Below, one piece after another: positions 1 through 6,604 of a DNA stretch of 6,930 nucleotides. The notes under the pieces are model-generated. The model saw only the letters and a program-made list of their open reading frames with translations. It was not told where the DNA came from and searched no databases. Position 1 is the first letter of the stretch, and each line of letters starts with the position of its first letter. A program made the position numbers and the translations under genes. Source of the stretch: an uncultured Actinomycetes bacterium (GTDB lineage: Bacteria > Actinomycetota > Actinomycetes > Nanopelagicales > Nanopelagicaceae); NCBI GenBank assembly GCA_903916775.1, contig CAIWXY010000222.1, positions 1 to 6,930 on the forward strand, read 5' to 3'.

Positions 1-2
1 CA

Positions 3-932
3 TTTATCGCCGCATCGATTCCAAAGCGGCTTGTGGTGTTGGGCGCTGGATCATTCACACACTTTGTTCTCGGCATAGTTTTGATATTTGTTATCTTCTT
101 CGGAATCGGTACTTCATCGATCATCCCGACAATCGACACCGTGCTTCCGTGCATCAACACGACAAATACTGCATGTGCTGCTAACGCAGCCCCATCGCCA
201 GCAAAATCAGCCGGGCTCCAGCCTGGCGATCAAGTGATCTCGATTAATGGCACGAAGGTAAAGAACTGGGCTAATGACGTTCTCACCATTCGCTCCTCTG
301 CTGGCAAGAGTGTGACGCTTGTCGTTAAGCGCCACGGAGAGCTGCTTACCTTGAGTGCGATCCCAGCCACCATTGTCGAAGATGGAAAAAGCATCGGAAT
401 GCTTGGCTTCACCAGCAAAATTGGACTAGTTCGTGAACCGATCGGTCTAGCAACATCAGATACCTATCACCTAGGAGCTAACCTCTTTAAGACGAGCGTC
501 ACTTCGCTAATCTCCCTTCCGACCAAAATCCCTGCTCTCTTCCGCCAAACATTCCTTGGCGCCAAACGAGATCCAAATGGGCTAGTCGGAGTGGTTGGTG
601 TTGCACAAGCTTCTGCAGCCACAGCAAGTGATCACACCCTGAGCTTTGGAGAGAAAGCCCAGACCTTCTTGCTCATTCTTGCGAGCCTCAACATTTTCGT
701 TGGAATCTTTAATCTCCTGCCTCTTCTTCCACTCGATGGCGGGCACATGGCGGTAGCGATAGCCGACGGCATCCGATTCTGGTGGGCGCGAAAGCGTGGA
801 AAAGCCAAGCCTGCTCCCATCAATCTCGAAGTACTCACCCCCATCACAATTGTGGTCTTTGGCCTTCTGGCTGCGCTCTCTTTGATGCTGCTGGCGGCTG
901 ACATCTTCAATCCAGTTCACTTCAATCTTTAA
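3..932 (+). CDS. rseP: RseP/Rip1-like M50 site-2 intramembrane metalloprotease, 5'-truncated
   Basis: Only the C-terminal 309 residues are present. The frame is open from base 3 and the GTG at 33 is internal, so the true start lies before the window, together with the HExxH zinc motif. In order (fragment numbering): a membrane segment at about 11-36 containing GAGSFTHF; an extracytoplasmic stretch with Cys50 and Cys58; a PDZ domain at about 65-120 (SPAKSAGLQPGDQVISING); and a membrane segment leading into NLLPLLPLDGGH, whose Asp245 corresponds to the third zinc ligand of M50 proteases. A final hydrophobic helix ends just before the C-terminus. The family cleaves membrane-bound substrates such as anti-sigma factors after a first cut outside the membrane; the substrate here is unknown. 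ispG follows 19 bases downstream, as in other actinobacteria, where dxr usually precedes. The family call is firm; the exact physiological role is inferred. Confidence 0.93.
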   Translation, partial: FIAASIPKRLVVLGAGSFTHFVLGIVLIFVIFFGIGTSSIIPTIDTVLPCINTTNTACAANAAPSPAKSAGLQPGDQVISINGTKVKNWANDVLTIRSSAGKSVTLVVKRHGELLTLSAIPATIVEDGKSIGMLGFTSKIGLVREPIGLATSDTYHLGANLFKTSVTSLISLPTKIPALFRQTFLGAKRDPNGLVGVVGVAQASAATASDHTLSFGEKAQTFLLILASLNIFVGIFNLLPLLPLDGGHMAVAIADGIRFWWARKRGKAKPAPINLEVLTPITIVVFGLLAALSLMLLAADIFNPVHFNL

Positions 933-935
933 TTT

Positions 936-939
936 AGGG
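936..939 (+). promoter_or_regulatory. weak ribosome binding site of ispG
   Basis: AGGG lies 12 bases before the ATG at 952, further than the usual 5-9 bases, inside the 19-base gap after rseP. No better Shine-Dalgarno match or other in-frame start is seen, so ispG translation may depend partly on ribosomes finishing rseP. That coupling is inference. Confidence 0.4.
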
Positions 940-951
940 CAGAATAAAGCC

Positions 952-2103
952 ATGGTTGATCTTGGAATTCCAGCTGCCCCATTAACTGTTCTTGCGCCTC
1001 GCCGGAAGAGCCGACAACTCAAAGTTGGTAACGTCCTTGTTGGCGGCGACGCACCTGTAAGTGTGCAATCTATGTGTACAACTCTTACATCTGATGTGAA
1101 TGCAACACTCCAACAGATCGCTGCACTTACTGCCGCTGGTTGCCAGATTGTCCGAGTTGCGGTGCCGAGCCAAGATGATGCAGATGCACTCGCTGCTATT
1201 GCAAAGAAATCCCAGATCCCAGTCATCGCCGACATTCACTTTCAACCAAAATATATCTTTGCTGCAATTGACGCTGGTTGCGCTGCTGTTCGAGTCAATC
1301 CCGGAAATATCAAGCAATTCGATGACAAGGTAAAGGAAGTTGCTAAGGCAGCAGGCGACGCCGGTATTCCAATTCGTATTGGTGTAAATGCGGGCTCTCT
1401 TGATCCTCGTCTTTTGGCTAAGTATGGAAAAGCAACGCCTGAAGCACTTGCAGAATCAGCGCTCTGGGAAGCATCGCTCTTTGAAGAGCACGGATTCTCA
1501 GATATCAAAATTTCAGTCAAGCATCACGACCCAGTCACCATGGTCAATGCCTATCGCATCCTTGCTTCCAAGTGTGATTACCCACTGCATCTCGGTGTCA
1601 CCGAAGCTGGCCCAATTTTCCAGGGAACCATCAAGTCGGCGACAGCTTTTGGAATTCTTCTTGCAGAAGGAATTGGAGACACTATTCGTGTCTCGCTCTC
1701 TGCTCCACCAGTTGAAGAAGTAAAAGTCGGAATCTCTATTTTGGAATCACTCAACTTGCGTCAACGCAAACTCGAAATTGTTTCCTGTCCTTCATGTGGC
1801 CGCGCACAAGTTGATGTCTATACCTTGGCTGAAAGCGTTCAAGCTGGGCTACAAGGAATGACCGTTCCTCTTCGTGTGGCTGTTATGGGTTGCGTTGTGA
1901 ATGGTCCAGGCGAAGCTCGTGAAGCTGATCTTGGCGTTGCATCTGGCAACGGAAAAGGTCAGATTTTCGTCAAGGGTGAAGTCATTAAAACTGTTCCGGA
2001 ATCAGAGATCGTGGCTACCTTGATTGAAGAGGCCAATCGTTTGGCTGATGAGATGGCTGCTGCAGGCGTTGCTTCTGGAGAACCAACCGTCACTATTAAG
2101 TAA
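952..2103 (+). CDS. ispG: 4-hydroxy-3-methylbut-2-enyl-diphosphate synthase (IspG/GcpE)
   Basis: This is the cytosolic iron-sulfur enzyme of the MEP pathway. It reduces 2-C-methyl-D-erythritol 2,4-cyclodiphosphate to HMBPP, using electrons from ferredoxin or flavodoxin. The product has 383 residues, the normal length of the short bacterial form without the extra middle domain of plant and Chlamydia enzymes. The N-terminal TIM-barrel part shows VSVQSM near residue 37, ADIHF near 93 and VRVNPGNI near 112. The C-terminal part carries the 4Fe-4S ligands Cys279 and Cys282 (CPSCGR) and Cys314 (GCVVNGPGEA), with the catalytic Glu321. The spacing matches E. coli Cys270, Cys273, Cys305 and Glu312 exactly, offset by nine, so the enzyme should be active. 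It lies between rseP and proS, its usual actinobacterial place, and indicates MEP-type isoprenoid synthesis. Confidence 0.98.
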   Translation: MVDLGIPAAPLTVLAPRRKSRQLKVGNVLVGGDAPVSVQSMCTTLTSDVNATLQQIAALTAAGCQIVRVAVPSQDDADALAAIAKKSQIPVIADIHFQPKYIFAAIDAGCAAVRVNPGNIKQFDDKVKEVAKAAGDAGIPIRIGVNAGSLDPRLLAKYGKATPEALAESALWEASLFEEHGFSDIKISVKHHDPVTMVNAYRILASKCDYPLHLGVTEAGPIFQGTIKSATAFGILLAEGIGDTIRVSLSAPPVEEVKVGISILESLNLRQRKLEIVSCPSCGRAQVDVYTLAESVQAGLQGMTVPLRVAVMGCVVNGPGEAREADLGVASGNGKGQIFVKGEVIKTVPESEIVATLIEEANRLADEMAAAGVASGEPTVTIK

Positions 2104-2129
2104 TTCAACCGTCATTAGATAAGGTTGGA
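2104..2129 (+). promoter_or_regulatory. possible RNA stem covering the proS ribosome binding site
   Basis: Bases 2104-2110 (TTCAACC) can pair with 2123-2129 (GGTTGGA). This gives seven pairs, one of them G-U, around a 12-base loop. The right arm contains the GG of the proS Shine-Dalgarno AAGG (2121-2124). The stem is short, of modest stability and without comparative support, so any effect on translation is conjecture. Confidence 0.2.
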
Positions 2130-2131
2130 CC

Positions 2132-3859
2132 ATGCTAAGAATGTCTACCTTACTTTTGCGTACCCTTCGCGACGACCCTGCTGATGCCGAAGTTGCGAGC
2201 CATCGCCTCTTGGTGCGTGCCGGATATGTTCGCCGAATCTCAGCTGGTATTTATTCCTGGCTGCCATTGGGCTATCTGACCTATCGCAATATTGAGCGGG
2301 TAGTACGCGAAGAGATGGATGCAGCAGGTTTCCAGGAGGTTCATTTCCCGGCGCTACTGCCTCGCGACCCATACGAGCAGACCAACCGCTGGAGCGAATA
2401 CGGTCCAGATCTTTTTCGTCTAAAAGATCGCAAGGGCAATGATTTCTTGCTTGGCCCAACCCACGAAGAGATGTTCACCTTGATGGTGAAGGGTGAATAT
2501 TCATCCTATAAAGATCTTCCACTCTCGATTTATCAGATTCAAACTAAGTATCGCGACGAACCTCGTCCACGTAGTGGAATCATCCGCGGTCGCGAATTTG
2601 TTATGAAGGATTCCTACTCGTTTGACATTGATGATGCTGGACTTGAAATTTCTTATCAAAAGCACCGCGACGCATATGTGAAGACATTTAAGCGCCTTGG
2701 TCTTGATTTCAATATTGTCTCTGCAATGTCCGGTGCCATGGGTGGCTCTAAGTCAGAAGAATTTCTTGCTCCTTGCCCCACGGGCGAAGACACATATGTG
2801 CTCTGCGAAAAGTGTGGTTTCGCCGCCAACGTAGAAGCCATGATCACTAAGGTTGACGCTTATGCTGGTCAGACACCGCCAGCTGTCGAAGTCTTTGATT
2901 CACCAAACACCCCGACCATCGACTCACTGGTTGAGCTTTACAACGGGTTGTTTAGCGAGCCAATCACGGCGGCTAACACACTCAAAAATGTTCTTGTTAT
3001 GGTTGATGGCGTTGCAACCTCAATCTTGGTGCCAGGTGATCGCGAAGTAGATCTCAAGCGATTGGGTGCAAATCTCCCTGGCGCGCAAGATATTCGAATC
3101 TTTGAAGAAGAAGATTTCGCCAAATTCCCTGGCCTTGTCAAGGGATATATCGGACCTCAAGATGCTGCAGCTCAAGGAATCAAGGTCTATGCAGATCCTC
3201 GCATCGTTATTGGATCTCATTGGATTACAGGGGCAAACGCTAAGGATAAGCACGCACGCTTTGTTACACATGGCCGCGACTTCACCGTAGAGGCTTTTGT
3301 TGAGGCAGTCGAAGTCAAAGCTGGCGACCTCTGCCCAACATGTGCAACCCCGGTTGTCATTGATCGCGCCATCGAAATCGGACATATCTTCCAACTCGGT
3401 CGCAAGTATGCGCAGGCACTTGGCCTCACCGTCCTAGATCAGAACGGAAAATCGCAAGTAGTCACCATGGGTTCATATGGAATCGGTGTTTCTCGCGCAG
3501 TCGCTGCGATCGCAGAGCAGACACACGATGAGATTGGCCTCAACTGGCCACGTGAAATTGCTCCAGCGGATATTCATTTAGTTGCAGCGGGTAAAGATGA
3601 TTCGATCTTCGAATTCGCCAATACTCTCGCGACAGATTTAGAGAGCGCCGGAATGCGAGTCCTCTTTGATGATCGCCGAGATGCGAGCCCAGGTGTGAAA
3701 TTCAAGGATGCCGAACTCATTGGTATTCCATACATCGTTGTGGTTGGAAAATCTCTGCAAGATGGTGAAATTGAATTCCGAGTACGAAAGAGCGGCGAGA
3801 AATCACAGATCCCAAGTGGTAGTGCAGTGGCGACAATAGTTGCTGCGATCGCAGGCTAA
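2132..3859 (+). CDS. proS: prolyl-tRNA synthetase, bacterial type with editing insertion (ProRS)
   Basis: Cytosolic class II synthetase that joins proline to tRNA-Pro in an ATP-dependent reaction. At 575 residues it has the length of the bacterial form with the YbaK-like INS editing domain. The N-terminal catalytic core begins with LLVRAGYVRRISAGIYSWLPLG and contains motif 1 (GFQEVHFPALLP, about 65-76) and motif 2 from Tyr140 (YRDEPRPRSGIIRGREF). The INS domain lies roughly between 225 and 405, bounded by the pairs Cys225/Cys228 and Cys401/Cys404. IEIGHIFQLG and motif 3 (GSYGIGVSR, 447-455) follow, then an anticodon-binding domain from about 470 to the end. The start ATG has AAGG seven bases upstream; the in-frame ATG at 2141 would be too far from it. 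The INS domain normally removes alanine mischarged on tRNA-Pro. The transporter gene follows after 3 bases, so co-transcription is likely. Confidence 0.98.
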   Translation: MLRMSTLLLRTLRDDPADAEVASHRLLVRAGYVRRISAGIYSWLPLGYLTYRNIERVVREEMDAAGFQEVHFPALLPRDPYEQTNRWSEYGPDLFRLKDRKGNDFLLGPTHEEMFTLMVKGEYSSYKDLPLSIYQIQTKYRDEPRPRSGIIRGREFVMKDSYSFDIDDAGLEISYQKHRDAYVKTFKRLGLDFNIVSAMSGAMGGSKSEEFLAPCPTGEDTYVLCEKCGFAANVEAMITKVDAYAGQTPPAVEVFDSPNTPTIDSLVELYNGLFSEPITAANTLKNVLVMVDGVATSILVPGDREVDLKRLGANLPGAQDIRIFEEEDFAKFPGLVKGYIGPQDAAAQGIKVYADPRIVIGSHWITGANAKDKHARFVTHGRDFTVEAFVEAVEVKAGDLCPTCATPVVIDRAIEIGHIFQLGRKYAQALGLTVLDQNGKSQVVTMGSYGIGVSRAVAAIAEQTHDEIGLNWPREIAPADIHLVAAGKDDSIFEFANTLATDLESAGMRVLFDDRRDASPGVKFKDAELIGIPYIVVVGKSLQDGEIEFRVRKSGEKSQIPSGSAVATIVAAIAG

Positions 3860-3862
3860 TTC

Positions 3863-4630
3863 GTGTCAATCGGTAGTTTCTTATTTCTCTTCCTAGCTGC
3901 TGGCTTTGCAGGATTTGTTGATTCAGTAGCCGGCGGCGGGGGACTCGTGCAGTTGCCCGCGCTCCTACTCGGTGTCGCGAACAAACCAATTCCACTGATT
4001 CTTGGCACTAATAAGATTCCATCGATATTCGGCACTTCATCGGCCGCATTCTCTTATTTTAAGAAAGTTAAGCCAGATCTTCGCCTCACTTCCATGATGG
4101 CGATCCCGGCATTTATTGGATCAGTATTAGGTGCGCACTTGGCATCACATTTTCCAACTGCGGTATTTCACCCACTCATTTTGACCTTGCTTGTCTTGGT
4201 TGGAATTTATACCTGGCGCAAACCTCAGCTGGGAATGCATGAGAACTTACGTTTCACGCATCGCACCCGGCATTATGTCGTTGCGCTCTGCGGCCTTCTC
4301 ATTGGTTTCTATGATGGCTTATTCGGGCCGGGCACGGGAACGATTCTGGTCTTCTTACTCGTGATGGTTATCGGGTACGAGTTTCTCAAAGCATCCGCCA
4401 CCGCAAAGCTAGTAAATATCGCCACCAACTTTGGTGCAATCCTGACCTTCCAAATCACCGGCCATATCTGGTGGAAGCTCGGGCTAGCGCTAGCTATTGC
4501 CAATGTAAGTGGCGCGATCATCGGTTCACGTCTCGCGCTTCGCGGGGGATCACCGCTGGTACGTAAGGTCTTCCTGATCGTGGTTGCAATTTTGATTACA
4601 AAATTAAGTTATGATTGGATATATAACTAG
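3863..4630 (+). CDS. TauE/SafE (TSUP, YfcA-like) membrane transporter
   Basis: A 255-residue, strongly hydrophobic protein, probably with about eight membrane helices. It has the two-fold repeat of the sulfite-exporter TauE/SafE family: AGFVDSVAGGGG (Asp20) in the first half and GFYDGLFGPGTG (Asp151) in the second. The first is followed by LGTNKIPSIFGT (47-58) and the second by TAKLVNIATNFGA, which align as the matching half-repeats. These are the family hallmarks, closest in style to YfcA. TSUP members move small anions such as sulfite, sulfoacetate or other organosulfur and carboxylate compounds; the substrate cannot be read from sequence. The start is GTG, three bases after the proS stop, with a weak AGG (3853-3855) inside proS, so its translation is probably coupled to proS. 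It separates proS from rimP and has no obvious functional tie to either. Confidence 0.92.
   Translation: MSIGSFLFLFLAAGFAGFVDSVAGGGGLVQLPALLLGVANKPIPLILGTNKIPSIFGTSSAAFSYFKKVKPDLRLTSMMAIPAFIGSVLGAHLASHFPTAVFHPLILTLLVLVGIYTWRKPQLGMHENLRFTHRTRHYVVALCGLLIGFYDGLFGPGTGTILVFLLVMVIGYEFLKASATAKLVNIATNFGAILTFQITGHIWWKLGLALAIANVSGAIIGSRLALRGGSPLVRKVFLIVVAILITKLSYDWIYN
4584..4615 (+). promoter_or_regulatory. candidate weak promoter for the rimP-nusA-ylxR-infB block
   Basis: The last 50 bases of the transporter gene are markedly AT-rich. TATGAT at 4610-4615 matches five of six bases of the -10 consensus. The best -35-like element, TTGCAA at 4584-4589, is 20 bases away, longer than ideal. Transcription would start near 4622, leaving a leader of about 50 bases before rimP. 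Read-through from proS is an equally good explanation for rimP expression. Confidence 0.22.
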
Positions 4631-4657
4631 CAGTGCACAACTGAATATCAACTAAAT

Positions 4658-4666
4658 AGGAGAAGG
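4658..4666 (+). promoter_or_regulatory. strong ribosome binding site of rimP
   Basis: AGGAGAAGG has its AGGAG core eight bases before the ATG at 4671. It is much stronger than the sites before ispG, proS and the transporter, which suits independent initiation after the 40-base gap. It fixes the rimP start. Confidence 0.8.
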
Positions 4667-4670
4667 CCTG

Positions 4671-5117
4671 ATGACAATTATTGAAGAAATATCCGCCGCT
4701 ATAAGTCCGGCAATTGAATCCACAGGTAACGTCCTAGAAGAGGTCACTCTCACCCCAGATGGTTCGAGCAAACTCCTCACCGTCATTGTTGATAATGAAA
4801 ACCACTTAAATCTTGATCAGGTAACGGTTGTTACCAAAGCCATCTCTGATCTGCTCGACAACCTAGAGGTATTGGGCGAGAGTCCATTTACGCTCGAAGT
4901 CACCACACCTGGACTAGATCGCCCGCTGACTTTGCCCCGCCATTGGAAGAAAAATCACGGACGCCTTGTAAGCGTGGATCTCACCGACGGTTCAAAAATC
5001 CTCGGACGCGTTGGCGAGCTCTCAGATAGTGGAGTCGCAGTTGGTGATTCCTCAATCGATTTTGCGGATATCAAGCGCGCGATGGTTGAAATCGAATTTA
5101 AAAAGGTAGGTGAATAA
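4671..5117 (+). CDS. rimP: ribosome maturation factor RimP
   Basis: A cytosolic assembly factor that binds the 30S subunit late in maturation and helps form the region around protein S12 and the central pseudoknot. The 148-residue product has the normal length. The N-terminal alpha/beta domain (about 1-85) includes LLTVIVDNE and ends in the family signature LEVTTPGLDRPL (75-86). The small C-terminal Sm-like barrel (about 90-147) follows, with GRLVSVDLTDGSKILGRV and IKRAMVEIEF. It sits directly before nusA with only two bases between stop and start, the conserved bacterial order. The start is fixed by the strong AGGAG site. Nothing is missing from the family pattern. Confidence 0.95.
   Translation: MTIIEEISAAISPAIESTGNVLEEVTLTPDGSSKLLTVIVDNENHLNLDQVTVVTKAISDLLDNLEVLGESPFTLEVTTPGLDRPLTLPRHWKKNHGRLVSVDLTDGSKILGRVGELSDSGVAVGDSSIDFADIKRAMVEIEFKKVGE
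5108..5112 (+). promoter_or_regulatory. ribosome binding site of nusA, inside rimP
   Basis: AGGTG lies seven bases before the nusA ATG at 5120, within the last codons of rimP. With a two-base gap between the genes, this arrangement favours translational coupling of nusA to rimP. Confidence 0.65.
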
Positions 5118-5119
5118 GC

Positions 5120-6253
5120 ATGAGCGTAGATGTAGATGCCCTCCTGGCCCTCACCGTTGAGAAGAATATTCCTCTCGAAAAACTTATCAACACCATCGAA
5201 AACTTTGTTACCGAGGCTTATTTGGCGCTGCCTGATGCGATGCCAAAAGGCCGCTCAGTTCTCGATCGCCTCACAGGTGAAATCTTGATTCATGTGCCTC
5301 AGTTCAACGAAGAAGGTATGTATACCGAGACCATCACTCACATGCCAGAGGGTTTTGATGCGACCATTAAGCAGGTCGTGCGCAAGGCTCTCAAGGAGAA
5401 GATGCGCGCTCTTAAGGACGCCGATGTCGTCAATCAATTTTCTGGAAATGTCGGCGACATCATCTCTGGCGTCGTTTTGCAAGGACGTGACACCAGCGTC
5501 ATTTATGTTGATCTTGGGGGAGCAGAGGGAAAAATTCCTGCTAACGAAGCTGTCCCAACTGAGAGCTATAAGCATGGTGATCGAATCAAGGCTTTCGTCG
5601 TCAATGTTATTCAAGGCGAGAAAGGTCCTGAGATCACGCTCTCTCGCACCCATCCGCTCTTCGTCAAGAGTCTCTTCGCCCTTGAAGTTCCCGAAATTAA
5701 AGATGGCGTCGTTGAAATTATTGGTGTCTCGCGCGAACCTGGCCAACGCTCTAAAGTTTCGGTGCGCGCTAATCGTTCTGGCGTAAGCCCTAAAGGAGCG
5801 CTCATCGGTCCTGGTGGGGCACGCTCACAAGCCGTCATCAATGAGCTTCATGGCGAGAAGATCGATATCGTCGATTACTCAGAAGATCCAGCGGTCTATG
5901 TGGCTAACGCTCTCGCCCCAGCAAGAGTTGCCAGTGTTGAGATTGTGGACCTCGAGGCAAAGTCCGCCAAGGTCATCGTTCCGGATTTCCAACTCTCTCT
6001 GGCGATCGGCAAAGATGGACAGAACGCCAGGTTGGCTGCCCGCCTTACAGGCTGGCGCATCGATATTCATCCGGATAACCCGGTCGAGCGCCTGCTCAAG
6101 CCAAGTGAAATTGCTGCCAAAGAAGCTCGCGATGCCGAGAAGGCTCGTTTAGCCGAAGAGGCTGCAGTTGCTGCCGCTGCAGAGACCGCCCGCATATTGG
6201 CTGAGCTCAATGCGTCATCTCCAGCGGAGCAACCATCCCCCGCTAGCGAGTAG
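5120..6253 (+). CDS. nusA: transcription termination/antitermination factor NusA
   Basis: Binds RNA polymerase and nascent RNA, modulating pausing, termination and antitermination. It has 377 residues. Domains in order: N-terminal polymerase-binding domain (about 1-105); S1 domain (about 109-176, beginning GNVGDIISGVV); KH1 (about 178-255) with the loop IGPGG at Gly230-Gly233 and the following HGEKIDIVDYS; and KH2 (about 256-320) with the GxxG loop GKDG at 297-300, followed by NARLAARLTGWRIDIHPD. The acidic repeats of E. coli NusA are absent. A 60-residue Ala/Glu-rich tail (318-377) continues past KH2; it looks helical and charged and ends in a Ser/Pro-rich stretch. The gene lies two bases after rimP, and ylxR starts immediately after it. 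Every core domain is intact; the role of the tail is unknown. Confidence 0.97.
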   Translation: MSVDVDALLALTVEKNIPLEKLINTIENFVTEAYLALPDAMPKGRSVLDRLTGEILIHVPQFNEEGMYTETITHMPEGFDATIKQVVRKALKEKMRALKDADVVNQFSGNVGDIISGVVLQGRDTSVIYVDLGGAEGKIPANEAVPTESYKHGDRIKAFVVNVIQGEKGPEITLSRTHPLFVKSLFALEVPEIKDGVVEIIGVSREPGQRSKVSVRANRSGVSPKGALIGPGGARSQAVINELHGEKIDIVDYSEDPAVYVANALAPARVASVEIVDLEAKSAKVIVPDFQLSLAIGKDGQNARLAARLTGWRIDIHPDNPVERLLKPSEIAAKEARDAEKARLAEEAAVAAAAETARILAELNASSPAEQPSPASE

Positions 6254-6264
6254 ACTTGTCCTCA

Positions 6265-6537
6265 ATGGAGCCGATTCGCAGCTGTATCGCGTGCCGGAGC
6301 CAGGAAAATTGGAAAGAGTTGCTTCACCTAGTTCAACGCGATGGTCGGGTCATTCCGGATCCAACGCACACACTAGGCGGGCGCGGAGCTTGGCTACACC
6401 CGAAATGTTTCGAGGTAGCTAAAAACCGCAGGTCGTTTAATAGGGCTTTTAAGTCTAATGGCGATCTCTCTCTTCACGAGCTTGAAGAATATCTACGTAA
6501 AGTTGTTCGCAACGTTCACCCTGAACGTTCCTCATAA
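6265..6537 (+). CDS. ylxR: YlxR family RNA-binding protein (RnpM-like)
   Basis: A small basic protein of 90 residues from the ATG at 6265. It starts MEPIRSCIACRSQ, with Cys7 and Cys10 at the family's usual N-terminal position, and carries the signature GRGAWLHPKC (Gly39-Cys48) followed by RRSFNRAF. The fold is a small RNA-binding domain. In Bacillus subtilis the homologue has been linked to RNase P and named RnpM; that role has not been shown for this protein. A TTG at 6256, three bases after the nusA stop, would add three residues and has GAG five bases upstream. I prefer the ATG because family members begin close to the PIR(T/S)C motif, but neither start has a good Shine-Dalgarno, suggesting coupling to nusA. 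Its place between nusA and infB is the conserved one. Confidence 0.9.
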   Translation: MEPIRSCIACRSQENWKELLHLVQRDGRVIPDPTHTLGGRGAWLHPKCFEVAKNRRSFNRAFKSNGDLSLHELEEYLRKVVRNVHPERSS

Positions 6538-6541
6538 GGAG
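6536..6541 (+). promoter_or_regulatory. strong Shine-Dalgarno sequence not attached to a known gene
   Basis: AAGGAG overlaps the ylxR stop codon and lies five bases before an ATG at 6547 that opens a seven-codon ORF. infB does not begin until 6647 and has its own site, so this element does not serve infB directly. Confidence 0.5.
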
Positions 6542-6546
6542 CACAT

Positions 6547-6604
6547 ATGAAGGCACATACACAATCATGAGCACCAAGCGCTCATGAGTAAGGCATTTAT
6601 TTAG
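6547..6604 (+). other. three chained mini-ORFs, possible infB leader
   Basis: Three tiny ORFs follow one another: MKAHTQS (6547-6570), MSTKRS (6567-6587) and MSKAFI (6584-6604). Each stop overlaps the next start as ATGA, so ribosomes could in principle reinitiate along the chain. Only the first has a good Shine-Dalgarno (6536-6541). The last stop (TAG, 6602-6604) is 42 bases before the infB start. No residue pattern points to a classic amino-acid attenuation peptide. This could be a translational leader or the chance decay of spacer sequence; the sequence shows the ORFs, not their use. Confidence 0.25.
6565..6587 (+). promoter_or_regulatory. 8-bp hairpin between ylxR and infB
   Basis: TCATGAGC (6565-6572) and GCTCATGA (6580-6587) are perfect inverted repeats around a seven-base loop. 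No run of T follows; the next bases are GTAAGG and then an AT-rich CATTTATTTA, so it is a poor intrinsic terminator. Each arm contains one of the two ATGA junctions of the mini-ORF chain. It could be an RNA stem affecting infB expression, an RNA processing site, or a protein-binding palindrome. Confidence 0.4.

Noticed and set aside
582..1235. 217-codon open frame on the minus strand
   Set aside because: It runs antisense across the end of rseP and the start of ispG, both clearly real. Its translation shows no recognisable domain and is of the mixed, Cys/Trp/Arg-rich kind expected of a shadow frame.
2141..2143. Alternative ATG start for proS
   Set aside because: It is 16 bases from the AAGG site, whereas the ATG at 2132 is seven bases away, and actinobacterial ProRS proteins usually carry the few residues before the MSTL stretch.
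3717..3995. Minus-strand open frame across the proS-transporter junction
   Set aside because: It overlaps two well-supported genes, lacks a good ribosome binding site, and its Arg-rich product resembles an antisense shadow.
4630..4644. Small inverted repeat after the transporter gene (CAGT/ACTG)
   Set aside because: It has only four pairs and no T tract, so it is neither a convincing terminator nor an operator.
5255..5786. Overlapping open frames of about 163 codons on both strands inside nusA
   Set aside because: Both lie wholly within intact nusA domains, which have continuous family similarity; their translations show no known fold.
6565..6603. Rho-independent terminator between ylxR and infB
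   Set aside because: The stem is present but is followed by GTAAGG and only a broken AT-rich stretch, with no T run; termination here would also cut infB from its conserved operon.
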